DNA of 18,341 bases from JAGZHZ01 sp963929865. GTDB lineage: Bacteria > Bacillota > Clostridia > Lachnospirales > Lachnospiraceae. The translations under genes and the position numbers were made by a program. The stretch is taken from NCBI GenBank assembly GCA_963929865.1, contig CAWVKK010000025.1:1-18341 (forward strand). The letters run 5' to 3'. The notes under the pieces were generated by a model. It ran no database searches, was not told the origin of the DNA, and saw only the letters and a program-made list of their open reading frames with translations. The first letter of the stretch is position 1. The number at the start of each line of letters is the position of its first letter. This document shows positions 1 through 7,125 of this stretch, in pieces.

Positions 1-312
1 AGCATCGAAGGCGGCTGGGTATATGTAGGAGTACGTCCAATCGAAGAGGATAAGGCAGAAGCTACGCTGATTGTAAACTTTGTAGGACCTGCTGGAGAAA
101 TTTTAGATATTGAACCGGCAGTGGCAAGCAAAAAGGGAGAAGAAGGCGAATGGGCTTTGTTCCTGTACGGAGAAGATTGGACACTTCCGGAAGGATACAC
201 TTTTGCAGCAGAATTTGACGAAATTGCTGCAAAGCAGGATATTTTTGTACAGTACGGGACAACCGTGGATACTCTGGAAATTGGAATCATTTATGAAGGC
301 ATTTTTTGGTAA
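1..312 (+). CDS. 3' end of an unrecognised protein (partial)
   Basis: The frame is open from the first base and ends with TAA at 310-312, giving the last 103 residues of a protein whose start lies outside the window. The visible part is acidic, rich in Glu, Gly and aromatic residues, and looks like alternating short beta strands (for example GGWVYVGVRP and WALFLYGEDW), ending in YEGIFW. There is no membrane segment and no motif that I recognise. The pattern would fit a small beta-sandwich domain of an extracellular or lipoprotein-type protein, but that is only an impression. Internal ATGs at 110 and elsewhere are not convincing starts because the reading continues upstream without interruption. 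Confidence 0.6.
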   Translation, partial: SIEGGWVYVGVRPIEEDKAEATLIVNFVGPAGEILDIEPAVASKKGEEGEWALFLYGEDWTLPEGYTFAAEFDEIAAKQDIFVQYGTTVDTLEIGIIYEGIFW

Positions 313-378
313 AACAGAGATAAGATCCGGATGTGCTGTAATATAAACGGAAAAAATCCGATCCTGTCAAAAATAGGG

Positions 379-401
379 GCAGGGCTGTCAATCAGTCCTG
401 C
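379..401 (+). other. 9-bp hairpin downstream of the partial gene
   Basis: GCAGGGCTG (379-387) can pair with CAGTCCTGC (393-401) around a TCAAT loop, with one G-T wobble. No T-run follows it. It lies 67 bases after the stop of the upstream gene and could be a weak terminator or an RNA-processing or stability element. Confidence 0.3.
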
Positions 402-450
402 TCTCTAATCGAGAGATAATGTTCAAAGAAAAATAGTTCAGAAAGATAGC

Positions 451-529
451 AAAGGCAGTCGGGTCAACCAACGGTCAGGATGAACAGCGCATAAATGCGC
501 TGCCGTTGAGTGCAGTGTCTGCCTTTTTT
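451..529 (+). terminator. nested hairpin ending in a T-run (terminator or small structured RNA)
   Basis: Three stems are nested: AAAGGCAG (451-458) with CTGCCTTT (519-526), CAACGG (469-474) with CCGTTG (503-508), and CAGCGCA (485-491) with TGCGCTG (496-502) around a four-base TAAA loop. Six Ts follow the outer stem (524-529), as in a rho-independent terminator for the plus strand. The second and third stems stack directly on the right side and have a 10-nt bulge on the left. The structure is much more elaborate than a normal terminator, so a short RNA ending here is also possible. The rest of 313-600 shows no gene. Confidence 0.6.
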
Positions 530-559
530 CTTTTCGGCGGTTCGATGTTCTCGGAATTG

Positions 560-568
560 TGGTAAAAT
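560..568 (+). promoter_or_regulatory. extended -10 promoter for the 601 gene
   Basis: TGGTAAAAT carries a TG dinucleotide one base before a TAAAAT -10 box. A poor -35 (TTCGAT, 541-546) sits 16 bases upstream. Transcription would start near 575, downstream of the ATG at 571, which supports translation from 601 instead. Confidence 0.45.
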
Positions 569-600
569 GAATGAGAAGCCAGAAGTGGAAGGGGGTTTTT

Positions 601-930
601 ATGGCTGCACATAAATTTGGAATTATGCCTTCCGCGCCAAAGGAAGGCATTCGATATGACGAGTTTGAACCTTACAAATATGATCTCATATCTGTCGATG
701 ACGATTATTTGGAAAATATAGCTTCGAATTTCGATTGTATTGATTTTTATTGGCACACGATTGATGTTCCGGGTAAAGGTCTTGCATATTGTGGCATTAC
801 ACTTATTCCACCAGCGTCTATGCCAGACTGTATTAGCGTAATCGAAAATATCAGGGAATTATCTGAGTTAAAAAAACTTATGCAAAGAGCATATAATGAG
901 CATAAATGGATGATTCATTATGGTTTGTGA
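601..930 (+). CDS. hypothetical protein, small soluble, unknown family
   Basis: I chose ATG 601, giving 109 residues that begin MAAHKFGIMPSAP. A purine-rich ribosome site (GGAAGGGGG) lies just upstream, and the earlier in-frame ATG at 571 falls at or before the predicted transcription start. The protein has no signal peptide or membrane segment. It has an acidic first half (ISVDDDYLEN), a dense central block FYWHTIDVPGKGLAYCGITLIPP that looks like a conserved beta core, and an amphipathic helical C-terminus ending KWMIHYGL. It looks like a uniform, well-kept protein of a type found in many Firmicutes, but I cannot name its function. It stands alone, convergent with the methyltransferase gene, and is more AT-rich than the van region. 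Confidence 0.75.
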   Translation: MAAHKFGIMPSAPKEGIRYDEFEPYKYDLISVDDDYLENIASNFDCIDFYWHTIDVPGKGLAYCGITLIPPASMPDCISVIENIRELSELKKLMQRAYNEHKWMIHYGL

Positions 931-1052
931 ACTAAAATTCCCTTATTTTTCCTTTGTTTAATACGATTTCGCACGCCCTGGTATTATTCCAGATTGTCTG
1001 CTGATCTATCTCAACTTGAAAATCAAAAAGATTATACATTCTATCACCGCAC

Positions 1053-1880
1053 TTATCTTTTTTTTCGACCAAGCTGCCAGAACGCTACCGCGCTCGCAGC
1101 CGCGACGTTTAGGGAATCTACTCCGTGAGTCATAGGAATACGGACAGTATAGTCGCACTGGGCGATGGTGGAAGAGGAGAGACCGTCTCCTTCTGTTCCA
1201 AGAACCACGGCGAGCCTTTCACTGTCTGTCAATCTGGGATCGTCAAGGGAGACAGAGCGGTCGGTGAGCGCCATCGCGATTGTGCAAAAACCGAGACCGC
1301 GCAGAAACCGGATGCCGGCATCAGGCCAGAAAGAGGCATCTAAAAAGGTCCAGGGTATCTGAAAAACAGTTCCCATACTGACTCGAATGGCACGGCGGTA
1401 GAGAGGATTGCTGCAGGAGGAAGTCAGCAAAACGGCGTCCATGTTTAAAGCGGCAGCAGAGCGAAAGATGGCTCCGATATTAGTAGGATTGACGATATCT
1501 TCCAGCACGGCGATCCGGGATGCCTGCGAGCACACCTCTTTTACATCCGGCAGAGGAGGTCGGTACATAGCGCACAGCATACCGCGGGTAAGCTGAAACC
1601 CTGTTAATTGCGTCAGAACGTCAAATTCTGCCGTATAGACAGGAATGTCCGGGCAGCGGTCTATCAGCTCCTTCGCCTGGGAGTGCAGATGGCGGTGTTC
1701 CACCAGAAAAGAGATGGGAACACAGCCGGAATTGAGCGCACGCTCGATAACTTTAGGGCTTTCAGCGATAAAAATACCTTTTTCAGGCTCATGGCGGTTT
1801 AAAAGCTGTACCTCTGTAAAGCGGGCATAGATATCGAGTTCCGGCGCTTGAAAATCTGTGATTTCTATAATAGTTGACAT
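1053..1880 (-). CDS. TrmH/SpoU-family RNA 2'-O-methyltransferase
   Basis: This is a 275-residue SPOUT-class methyltransferase that would transfer a methyl group from S-adenosylmethionine to a ribose 2'-OH in rRNA or tRNA. The first roughly 100 residues match the substrate-binding (L30e-like) domain, including GIFIAESPKVIERAL. The catalytic domain shows the three SPOUT motifs in order: NPTNIGAIFRSAAAL (motif 1, Asn and Arg), LGTEGDGLS (motif 2), and IPMTHGVDSLNVAAASAVAFW (motif 3), which form the trefoil-knot cofactor site. Length is normal for RlmB/TsnR-like members. ATG 1880 is preceded by AAAGGAG at good spacing, and a strong promoter lies 33 bases further up. The exact RNA target cannot be told from sequence. 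Confidence 0.9.
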   Translation of the reverse strand: MSTIIEITDFQAPELDIYARFTEVQLLNRHEPEKGIFIAESPKVIERALNSGCVPISFLVEHRHLHSQAKELIDRCPDIPVYTAEFDVLTQLTGFQLTRGMLCAMYRPPLPDVKEVCSQASRIAVLEDIVNPTNIGAIFRSAAALNMDAVLLTSSCSNPLYRRAIRVSMGTVFQIPWTFLDASFWPDAGIRFLRGLGFCTIAMALTDRSVSLDDPRLTDSERLAVVLGTEGDGLSSSTIAQCDYTVRIPMTHGVDSLNVAAASAVAFWQLGRKKR

Positions 1881-1912
1881 AGGTAATCTCCTTTTTCTTT
1901 TTGGTACGGAAC

Positions 1913-1941
1913 ATTATATCATTTTTTGCGGAGAATGTCAT
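1913..1941 (-). promoter_or_regulatory. sigma-70-type promoter of the methyltransferase gene
   Basis: On the minus strand ATGACA (1941-1936, five of six to TTGACA) is followed 17 bases later by a perfect TATAAT (1918-1913). The leader to the ATG at 1880 is about 25-30 bases and includes an AAAGGAG ribosome site. Confidence 0.75.
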
Positions 1942-2105
1942 GGGGAAGTAGTGTGTCGAGAATGCAGAGAGAAGTTATGATGAAGAATAGATATAATGTT
2001 ATCGTATGAAATATATTAATAACAAAAACAAAAAAACTCCTTAACAAAACAGAATGTGCAAACATATGTTCTGTGTAAAACAAAAACCAGACAGCTTCCA
2101 ATCTG

Positions 2106-2114
2106 TGCTATAAT
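2106..2114 (+). promoter_or_regulatory. extended -10 promoter for trpF
   Basis: TGCTATAAT is a perfect extended -10 element. No good -35 is visible; CAGACA (2088-2093) is 15 bases upstream. The rest of the 301-base gap 1881-2181 is AT-rich and holds only this promoter, the divergent one at 1913-1941, and the trpF leader. Confidence 0.55.
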
Positions 2115-2144
2115 AAAATTTATAATCTATACCAAAAAAACAAT

Positions 2145-2184
2145 AAGGAAAGGAGTATCGAGGTACCTCGATAGCTGATATATG
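2145..2184 (+). promoter_or_regulatory. trpF translation start: strong SD, 18-bp palindrome, then ATG
   Basis: A very strong Shine-Dalgarno, AAGGAAAGGAG (2145-2155), lies 26 bases before the ATG at 2182, too far for normal initiation. The gap holds a perfect palindrome, TATCGAGGTACCTCGATA (2156-2173), followed by eight bases. A TGA at 2176-2178 excludes any earlier in-frame start. If the palindrome folds in the mRNA (seven-base-pair stem, GTAC loop), the effective SD-to-ATG distance becomes about eight bases, which is ideal. It could also be a protein-binding site. Confidence 0.6.
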
Positions 2185-2796
2185 ACAAAAATTAAGATAT
2201 GCGGACTGACTTCTCCTGAAGAAGCAGTCTATCTAAACCAAAATAAAGTAGAATTTGCAGGGATGGTTGTCTTTACCCCGTCGAGCAGACGAAATATTCC
2301 GATTTCTGCGGCTTGTGATATCATCCATGCCCTGAATCCTGAAATTTGCCCCGTCGCGGTGACAGTGTCGCCGACCGAAGAAATCTGCCGTCAAATTGAA
2401 GAGGCAGGCTTTCAGGCGATACAGATTCACGGAACACTGGATCAAGATGTGCTCAAAGCTGTCCGCCTTCCTATTCTGCGCGCTTTTAACGGATCTGATC
2501 TGGCAGAGCTGCCGCAGATGCGGAACTGTGAAAAAATTGCCGGATATGTCTTTGACGCTCCCAAACCGGGAAGCGGGAGAGTATCTGACTGGACAATGCT
2601 GCGGCAGATCCCGAGAGACAAAAAATTATGGATCCTTGCAGGCGGTCTGACGCCGGATAACGTCTCCGAGGCAATCAGACTCTTAAAGCCTGACGTCGCA
2701 GACGTCAGCTCCGGCGTGGAGAGAGAGAAGGGGAGAGGAAAAGATCCGGCAAAAATACAACGATTTGTCCAGGCTGTGCGCCGGACTCAGGAATAA
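2182..2796 (+). CDS. trpF: phosphoribosylanthranilate isomerase
   Basis: This 204-residue protein has the usual TrpF length and motifs. It would catalyse the Amadori rearrangement of N-(5'-phosphoribosyl)anthranilate in tryptophan synthesis, in the cytoplasm. KICGLTSPEEA at the start carries the catalytic Cys7, and YVFDAPKPGSGR carries the general acid Asp125. ILAGGLTPDNV and DVSSGVEREKGRGKDPAKI form the phosphate-binding end of the (beta-alpha)8 barrel. The start is fixed by an upstream in-frame stop and by the canonical N-terminus. No other trp gene is in the window, so this is an isolated trpF with its own promoter. The final strands and the DVSSGVE motif make a HisA or other barrel assignment unlikely. 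Confidence 0.95.
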   Translation: MTKIKICGLTSPEEAVYLNQNKVEFAGMVVFTPSSRRNIPISAACDIIHALNPEICPVAVTVSPTEEICRQIEEAGFQAIQIHGTLDQDVLKAVRLPILRAFNGSDLAELPQMRNCEKIAGYVFDAPKPGSGRVSDWTMLRQIPRDKKLWILAGGLTPDNVSEAIRLLKPDVADVSSGVEREKGRGKDPAKIQRFVQAVRRTQE

Positions 2797-2804
2797 CATA
2801 TGTG

Positions 2805-2858
2805 ATATGCGTTCTGCAGATATTCCGCGCCCAAAGCCAAAATCCGCAGAACGCATAT
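2805..2858. terminator. shared hairpin between trpF and the XRE regulator
   Basis: ATATGCGTTCTGC (2805-2817) pairs perfectly with GCAGAACGCATAT (2846-2858) across a 28-base loop. It starts 8 bases after the trpF stop and is 12 bases past the stop of the convergent gene, so it probably ends both transcripts. The T-runs are short (GTTTTCC on plus), so efficiency is uncertain. Confidence 0.6.
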
Positions 2859-2870
2859 GTTTTCCACTAC

Positions 2871-3335
2871 TCATTTTTTTCTTTTGTTCTTTCCAGATTT
2901 CCAGACAGAAGCTAAAATGTCTTTCAGAACCAAAAGGGCATTTAGATCGTCATACCCATACCGTTTCTGCAGATCATCAAGCAGCCGCTTCAATTCTGCC
3001 GCATACATTTCGGTCTGCACCTCACTCTGATAAACGGCAAGGACAGGATACTTTTTGCTCCACGCTTTTGTCCAGTCAATCTTTTCAGAAACCTCATCGC
3101 TTGTTCTGTCAATAGCGTCTTGTATCTCTTTGATGTCAATATCAAAATCGATAAGTTCATCCAGTGTGAGGTGATAGAGGTTGGATAACCGTTTTGACTG
3201 GCGGATATCAGGAAGCGTTTCATCCAGCTCCCATTTCGATATCGTCTGTCTGCTGACGCCCAATTTCTCCGCCACTTCCTGCTGCGACATACCGCTTTTT
3301 TTTCTCGCATTGTAAAGACTGTTGCCTAAGCTCAT
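2871..3335 (-). CDS. XRE-family HTH transcriptional regulator
   Basis: ATG 3335 gives 154 residues and is preceded by a clear GAGGAGG ribosome site; a longer reading from 3377 would place the start inside the probable -10 box. Residues about 5-60 form a Cro/C1-type helix-turn-helix, with SQQEVAEKLGVSRQTISKWE as turn and recognition helix and LPDIRQSKRLSNLYHLTLDELI closing the fold. The remainder is a charged helical tail with no recognised ligand domain and a Lys/Arg-rich end. It has no membrane segments, unlike many related Firmicutes regulators. It sits alone and convergent with trpF; its target is unknown, and it may regulate itself. Confidence 0.88.
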   Translation of the reverse strand: MSLGNSLYNARKKSGMSQQEVAEKLGVSRQTISKWELDETLPDIRQSKRLSNLYHLTLDELIDFDIDIKEIQDAIDRTSDEVSEKIDWTKAWSKKYPVLAVYQSEVQTEMYAAELKRLLDDLQKRYGYDDLNALLVLKDILASVWKSGKNKRKK

Positions 3336-3375
3336 ATTGTATTGCCTCCTCATTTCTATGTTTGTATATAAGAAC

Positions 3376-3381
3376 ATTATA
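3376..3381 (-). promoter_or_regulatory. possible -10 box of the XRE regulator gene
   Basis: A perfect TATAAT on the minus strand lies about 40 bases before ATG 3335. No good -35 is seen (TGGATT, 3404-3399, 17 bases away, is poor). AT-rich, partly symmetric sequence just upstream could hold an autoregulatory site. Confidence 0.35.
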
Positions 3382-3466
3382 GAAAAATTTTATACAGAAA
3401 TCCACCAGCATATCTTTACTCTTTTGCCCGTTATCTTAACACAGTGTTTCTTGGAATACTTTTTTG

Positions 3467-3475
3467 TGCTATACT
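3467..3475 (+). promoter_or_regulatory. extended -10 promoter of the sensor-SBP-regulator operon
   Basis: TGCTATACT is an extended -10 element 119 bases before the first ATG. The -35 region is poor (TTGGAA, 3451-3456, only 13 bases away). Between it and the gene is a leader of about 110 bases without an obvious structured element. Confidence 0.45.
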
Positions 3476-3593
3476 TTTATTAAAACGCTGCCGCAGTCAC
3501 AAGCTCAGAAATCGGTTTCTGCCTGCAGGATGAATCGGATGCGAGAGCTTTTGATCTGAGGGCATCAATCAGGGGGGACAGAACAGGTCAAAC

Positions 3594-4175
3594 ATGAAAG
3601 AAAAAAAATTGCGGAAAAAATTGCTGGGAATTCCTTTGATTCTGGCGCTTTCTCTTACCGTATTCGCCGTATGCGGAACGATCTTCCTGCTGCAGGCTTT
3701 AAGGCAGAATACGATTGAGACAAATGAAAACTATCTCTCGCATTACATAACAGAGATTCAGCAAAGCCTGGATTCCTACCGGCTTATGGTCGCAAACAGC
3801 GAGCTGGATCAGTCCGTTGTCCACGCCTTTGAAGCGGGGGAAGAATACGAGATGCTTAACGCCAGGCGCTCGCTGGCGCAGCAGTGGACGCATCTGCTGG
3901 AATTATATCCGGAGATAGACGGCATTTATCTGATCGGAGAAAGCGAATCATTCTTTTTTATCAATCCGCAGAGCAGTTATCTGCTGCAAAGCCCTGCCAG
4001 AAGAGAAATTCAGAATTGGGCGAACGGGCTGGCACAACACCAAAACCCGTTTCAGGATGGATGGCAGGTTTTTCAGACAGAGGAATCTTATTTTTTAAAC
4101 TGCTGCATTCTGCACGAAAACGTCTTATTTGGCATCTGGATCCGCGGAGATAAATTTCTCGAATTGAAAGACTGA
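3594..4175 (+). pseudogene. sensor histidine kinase, N-terminal sensory half (broken)
   Basis: The 193-residue product begins with a basic patch and one membrane segment (about residues 10-35, LLGIPLILALSLTVFAVCG and on), followed by an extracytoplasmic sensor region of about 150 residues with helical and PAS/Cache-like beta parts (YPEIDGIYLIGESESFFFI, SYFLNCCILHENVLFGIWIRG). It stops at TGA 4173-4175. The kinase core continues in the -1 frame from 4154, see the next entry. In YesM-type kinases the sensor domain is followed by a second membrane segment and a HAMP domain; none is present in any frame here. Loss of that piece together with the frame change points to a deletion near 4154-4172. 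The ATG has AGG seven bases upstream. Confidence 0.7.
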
Positions 4176-4873
4176 ACCGCAAAGTATACGAAGAAAAAAT
4201 CTGGACTCTGAAGTTAAAAGGGCAGCTGCTGCAAATTCAGATCAAGCCGCATTTTTTCCTGAACTCTCTGAGCAATATCTTAAGCTTTCTCTATGTGGGA
4301 GAAATCGAGCTGGCAGAGAAGATGATCGTCTTTCTGGCGAATCACATCCGCTATCTGTTAAACAGCGGCAGCTTTATCTGCCTGGGAGATGAGATCGCGC
4401 ATATCAAAAATTATCTGGAGATGCAAAGCCTGCGGTTTGGACCGAATTTTTCCTGCAAGATTTCCGTCTCGCCGGAGCTGGAGGAATGTCTGATCCCGAT
4501 TTTGTCTGTCCAGACCTTTGTGGAGAATTCGATCAAACACGCAAAGTCGGAGGATGGAAAAGTGTGCATTTTTTTGTCCGCTTTTTCTGTCAAGGTGGGA
4601 GAGGACTCGTACATCAAAATTTTGATTGAAGATGACGCAGGAGGATTTGAACCGGAAATCCTGGAAAAATTAAACCGCCGCGAACCGCTGAACCATGAAA
4701 ACCGGTCTCATGTCGGAATCTCAAACGTCACAGAGCGGATCGAGTGGCTGTACGGCGGCAGGGGAAAGGTCTACCTGTCAAACGGAAAATTTCACGGGGC
4801 TTTGATCGAAATGGTGCTGCCGCTGATCCGTGATCCCGATCAGCTGGAGAAGAGAAGGGAGGAATCCATATGA
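4154..4873 (+). pseudogene. sensor histidine kinase, C-terminal kinase half (YesM/LytS type, frame-shifted)
   Basis: Read from just after an in-frame TAA (4151-4153), this frame gives the full cytoplasmic kinase core. A short coiled segment (ERLNRKVYEEKIW) is followed by the histidine box QIQIKPHFFLNSLSNI, then the N box FVENSIKHAK, the ATP-lid motif DDAGGFE and HVGISNVTERI. This is the His_kinase plus HATPase_c arrangement of YesM/LytS kinases. The first ATG in this frame (4295) lies after the phosphoacceptor His, so independent translation would yield a kinase with no phosphorylation site. The end overlaps the solute-binding protein start by ATGA, as in an intact operon. The catalytic motifs look undamaged, which suggests a recent break or an unusual way of joining the frames. 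Confidence 0.75.
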
Positions 4874-6369
4874 AAAAAAATATCGTACGTTTTGTCTCGC
4901 TCGGCGCAGCCGCCCTGATATGCCTTTTCGAGATCAGACTCAAAGGCACCGACGCTTTGTCCGCGCAGCAGACAGATGCGCAAAGCGCCCGTTCCTCTGA
5001 CGCAGAGATCACATTGAATATTCCATTTATCTTTTTTACGGAGATCCCGGAGGACTTTGAGAAGTTCAACCAGGAATTCCGCCAGCTTGTAGAGACAGAG
5101 CTTGGATTTTCCGCAAATCTCACAGCAATTTTAAGCTCCGGCAGAACCACAACCGCTACGATGATGAAGAACGAGGGCATCGTGTTTGACCTTTTTCCGA
5201 GTACACTCGGCGCTCCTTTCACAGACCAGGAAAACCTCCTGGCGCTCGACTCTCTGCTTGAGAGTGACGGGACAGACATTTTAAATCTGTTTTCAAAAAA
5301 GGAACTTTCCTCTGAGAGCGTAAGGATAGACGGTCATATCCTGCGGTTGCCCAACAAGTCAGACATCGCCGAATGCTGCTGCGTTGTGATGAGAAAGGAT
5401 CTGCTGGATCAATACGGAATCACAGAAAAAGCCTCTTCTCTGGAAGAGCTGGATCAGATTCTGGAAAAAATCGCACAGTCAGAAAACGAGAGATTCCTGA
5501 TCGCGCCGTCGCGATTAAACCGCAGCTTTCTAAACCGCTATTACACCTGGTTTCCAATCGGAGGGGGAGGACTCGTCCTTATGGACTATGGAAACGCACA
5601 GACAGTGGAAATCCTGTACGAGACAGAGGAATACCAAAAGATGGTTTCCATGTTCTACCGCTGGAGACAGAACGGCTGGATACCGGATCTGGCGTTTCTC
5701 AATGACTTTCCGGCAAACGACCTTGTCAGAAGCGAAGAGCTGATCGGATATTTCTGCCATTACAAGCCCGGAATCGACACGCAGGAGAGCATGAAAAGCG
5801 GGTATGAGATGGAAGCGTGGATTTTGACGGAACCTGTCCTGACTTCCGATCAGACAAGGTGCAGCTGGTCAATCTCAAAACTTTCGCGCCACCCAAAAGA
5901 GGCGATGCAGCTTTTAAACTTCATGTATACAAGCCCGGAAGCGATGAACCTTTTAAATTACGGAATTGAGGGGCACAATTACCAGGTTGACGAAAACGGA
6001 AACGCTGTCCCGGTTTCATCCCCGCAGGGAAGCATTTACTATTCTGCTCTTGGATGGGAGCTTCCCAACCAGTATCTGTGTCTGCCGTGGGGAGAGGACC
6101 CTTGTGATATCTGGGAAAAGACGCAGACGTTCAACGAATCGGCTCAGATTCCGGACGGCGTAGGGTTTACTTTTTCAGGCGCTGAATATGAGACAGAGCT
6201 GTCCGCCATGGAAGAGCTCATAGAAGCATACGCGTTCGGGCTGGAGACAGGAAGTTTAGACCCTAAGCGGTATCTCCCGGAATTTCTGGAAAAGCTTCAA
6301 AAAGCCGGGTCGGAGCAGGTAAAAAAAGCGGCGAATGAACAGTATCAAGACTGGAGGGACTCACAATGA
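4870..6369 (+). CDS. extracellular solute-binding protein, family 1, DUF3502-type
   Basis: The 499-residue protein starts with a basic, hydrophobic leader (MKKNIVRFVSLGAAALICLF). The ALIC sequence is not a proper lipobox, so it may be a signal peptide or a membrane anchor rather than a lipoprotein signal. The body has the two-lobe layout of carbohydrate ABC-transporter binding proteins. The last 100 residues match the DUF3502 end domain: GVGFTFSGAEYETELSAMEE, then GLETGSLDPKRYLPEFLEKLQKAGSEQV. It overlaps the kinase before it and the regulator after it by ATGA, and GGGAGG precedes its start. No permease or ATPase gene is near, so it probably presents a sugar to the sensor kinase; a role in transport with distant permeases is the alternative. 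Confidence 0.88.
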   Translation: MKKNIVRFVSLGAAALICLFEIRLKGTDALSAQQTDAQSARSSDAEITLNIPFIFFTEIPEDFEKFNQEFRQLVETELGFSANLTAILSSGRTTTATMMKNEGIVFDLFPSTLGAPFTDQENLLALDSLLESDGTDILNLFSKKELSSESVRIDGHILRLPNKSDIAECCCVVMRKDLLDQYGITEKASSLEELDQILEKIAQSENERFLIAPSRLNRSFLNRYYTWFPIGGGGLVLMDYGNAQTVEILYETEEYQKMVSMFYRWRQNGWIPDLAFLNDFPANDLVRSEELIGYFCHYKPGIDTQESMKSGYEMEAWILTEPVLTSDQTRCSWSISKLSRHPKEAMQLLNFMYTSPEAMNLLNYGIEGHNYQVDENGNAVPVSSPQGSIYYSALGWELPNQYLCLPWGEDPCDIWEKTQTFNESAQIPDGVGFTFSGAEYETELSAMEELIEAYAFGLETGSLDPKRYLPEFLEKLQKAGSEQVKKAANEQYQDWRDSQ

Positions 6370-7106
6370 ATATTTTAGTCGTAGACGACGAACTGCCGAT
6401 CGTGCGCGGAATTGTCAAAATGCTGGAGCAGGAAAAAGATCTCGACATCACGCATATCTTTTCGGCGTACGGGCGCGACCAGGCGCTCCGCATCATGGAA
6501 AAAGAAAACATAGATCTTCTTTTTACGGATATCAAGATGCAGAATGGAAGCGGGCTGTCCCTGCTCTCAAAAATGGAAGAGAAAAATTTAAACTGTATCC
6601 GGATCATCATCACGAGCTATCCAAGCTTCGAATTTGCCCAGGAGGCGATCGAACTCGGCGTAGACGGCTACCTGCTTAAGCCGGTGACAAGAGAAAACAT
6701 CCGCCAGATCATGGAAAAAGCTTTTCAGCGGCGCAGAGAAAATCATCCGCGCTCGCTTTTTCCGATTGATCTGCAAAATCCGTACACCCCGATCTTAAAA
6801 AAGGCGAAGAAATACATCGAGGAGCATCTCTTCGAAGATCTGAACAGACAGCAGGTCGCCGACAGCGTTCACGTCCACCCCGATTACCTCTCCAGGATTT
6901 TGAAAGAGGACACCGGGCGGTCCCTGTCTGAGTACATCAAATACCGGAGAATCCTGGAGGCGCAGAAGCTGCTGGACTACTCGCAGATGACCGTGACCCA
7001 GATCGCGGAGGCGACCGGATTTAAGACGACCTCCTATTTCTGTACGGTCTTTAAGCAGATCACCGGATTCACCCCGTTTGACTACCGGAACCGCTATCAG
7101 GAATAG
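6366..7106 (+). CDS. AraC-type two-component response regulator
   Basis: This 246-residue regulator has a receiver domain at residues 1-120, with the acidic pair DD (7-8), phosphoacceptor Asp55 in LLFTDIKMQNG, the switch residue in RIIITSYPSF, and the conserved Lys in GYLLKPV. A short linker leads to an AraC/XylS DNA-binding domain (about 145-246) with two helix-turn-helix units (NRQQVADSVHVHPDYLSRILKE, and VTQIAEATGFKTTSYFCTVFKQ, then TGFTPFDYR). It is a short YesN-like member. It overlaps the solute-binding gene by ATGA with GGAGG upstream. Its partner kinase is the broken gene at 3594-4873. The glucosidase that follows is its likely target. Confidence 0.93.
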   Translation: MNILVVDDELPIVRGIVKMLEQEKDLDITHIFSAYGRDQALRIMEKENIDLLFTDIKMQNGSGLSLLSKMEEKNLNCIRIIITSYPSFEFAQEAIELGVDGYLLKPVTRENIRQIMEKAFQRRRENHPRSLFPIDLQNPYTPILKKAKKYIEEHLFEDLNRQQVADSVHVHPDYLSRILKEDTGRSLSEYIKYRRILEAQKLLDYSQMTVTQIAEATGFKTTSYFCTVFKQITGFTPFDYRNRYQE

Positions 7107-7125
7107 CGCCGCCGCAGGGACATCG

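Noticed and set aside
1919..2101. 60-codon hydrophobic ORF on the minus strand between the methyltransferase gene and trpF.
   Set aside because: It reads through AT-rich promoter DNA, including the -35 region of the methyltransferase gene, and has no ribosome site; hydrophobicity follows from T-rich composition.
4152..4158. AAATTTC heptamer as a programmed -1 frameshift site in the sensor kinase.
   Set aside because: The zero frame reads AAA TTT C rather than A AAT TTC, re-pairing after the slip is poor, and the missing second membrane segment is better explained by deletion.
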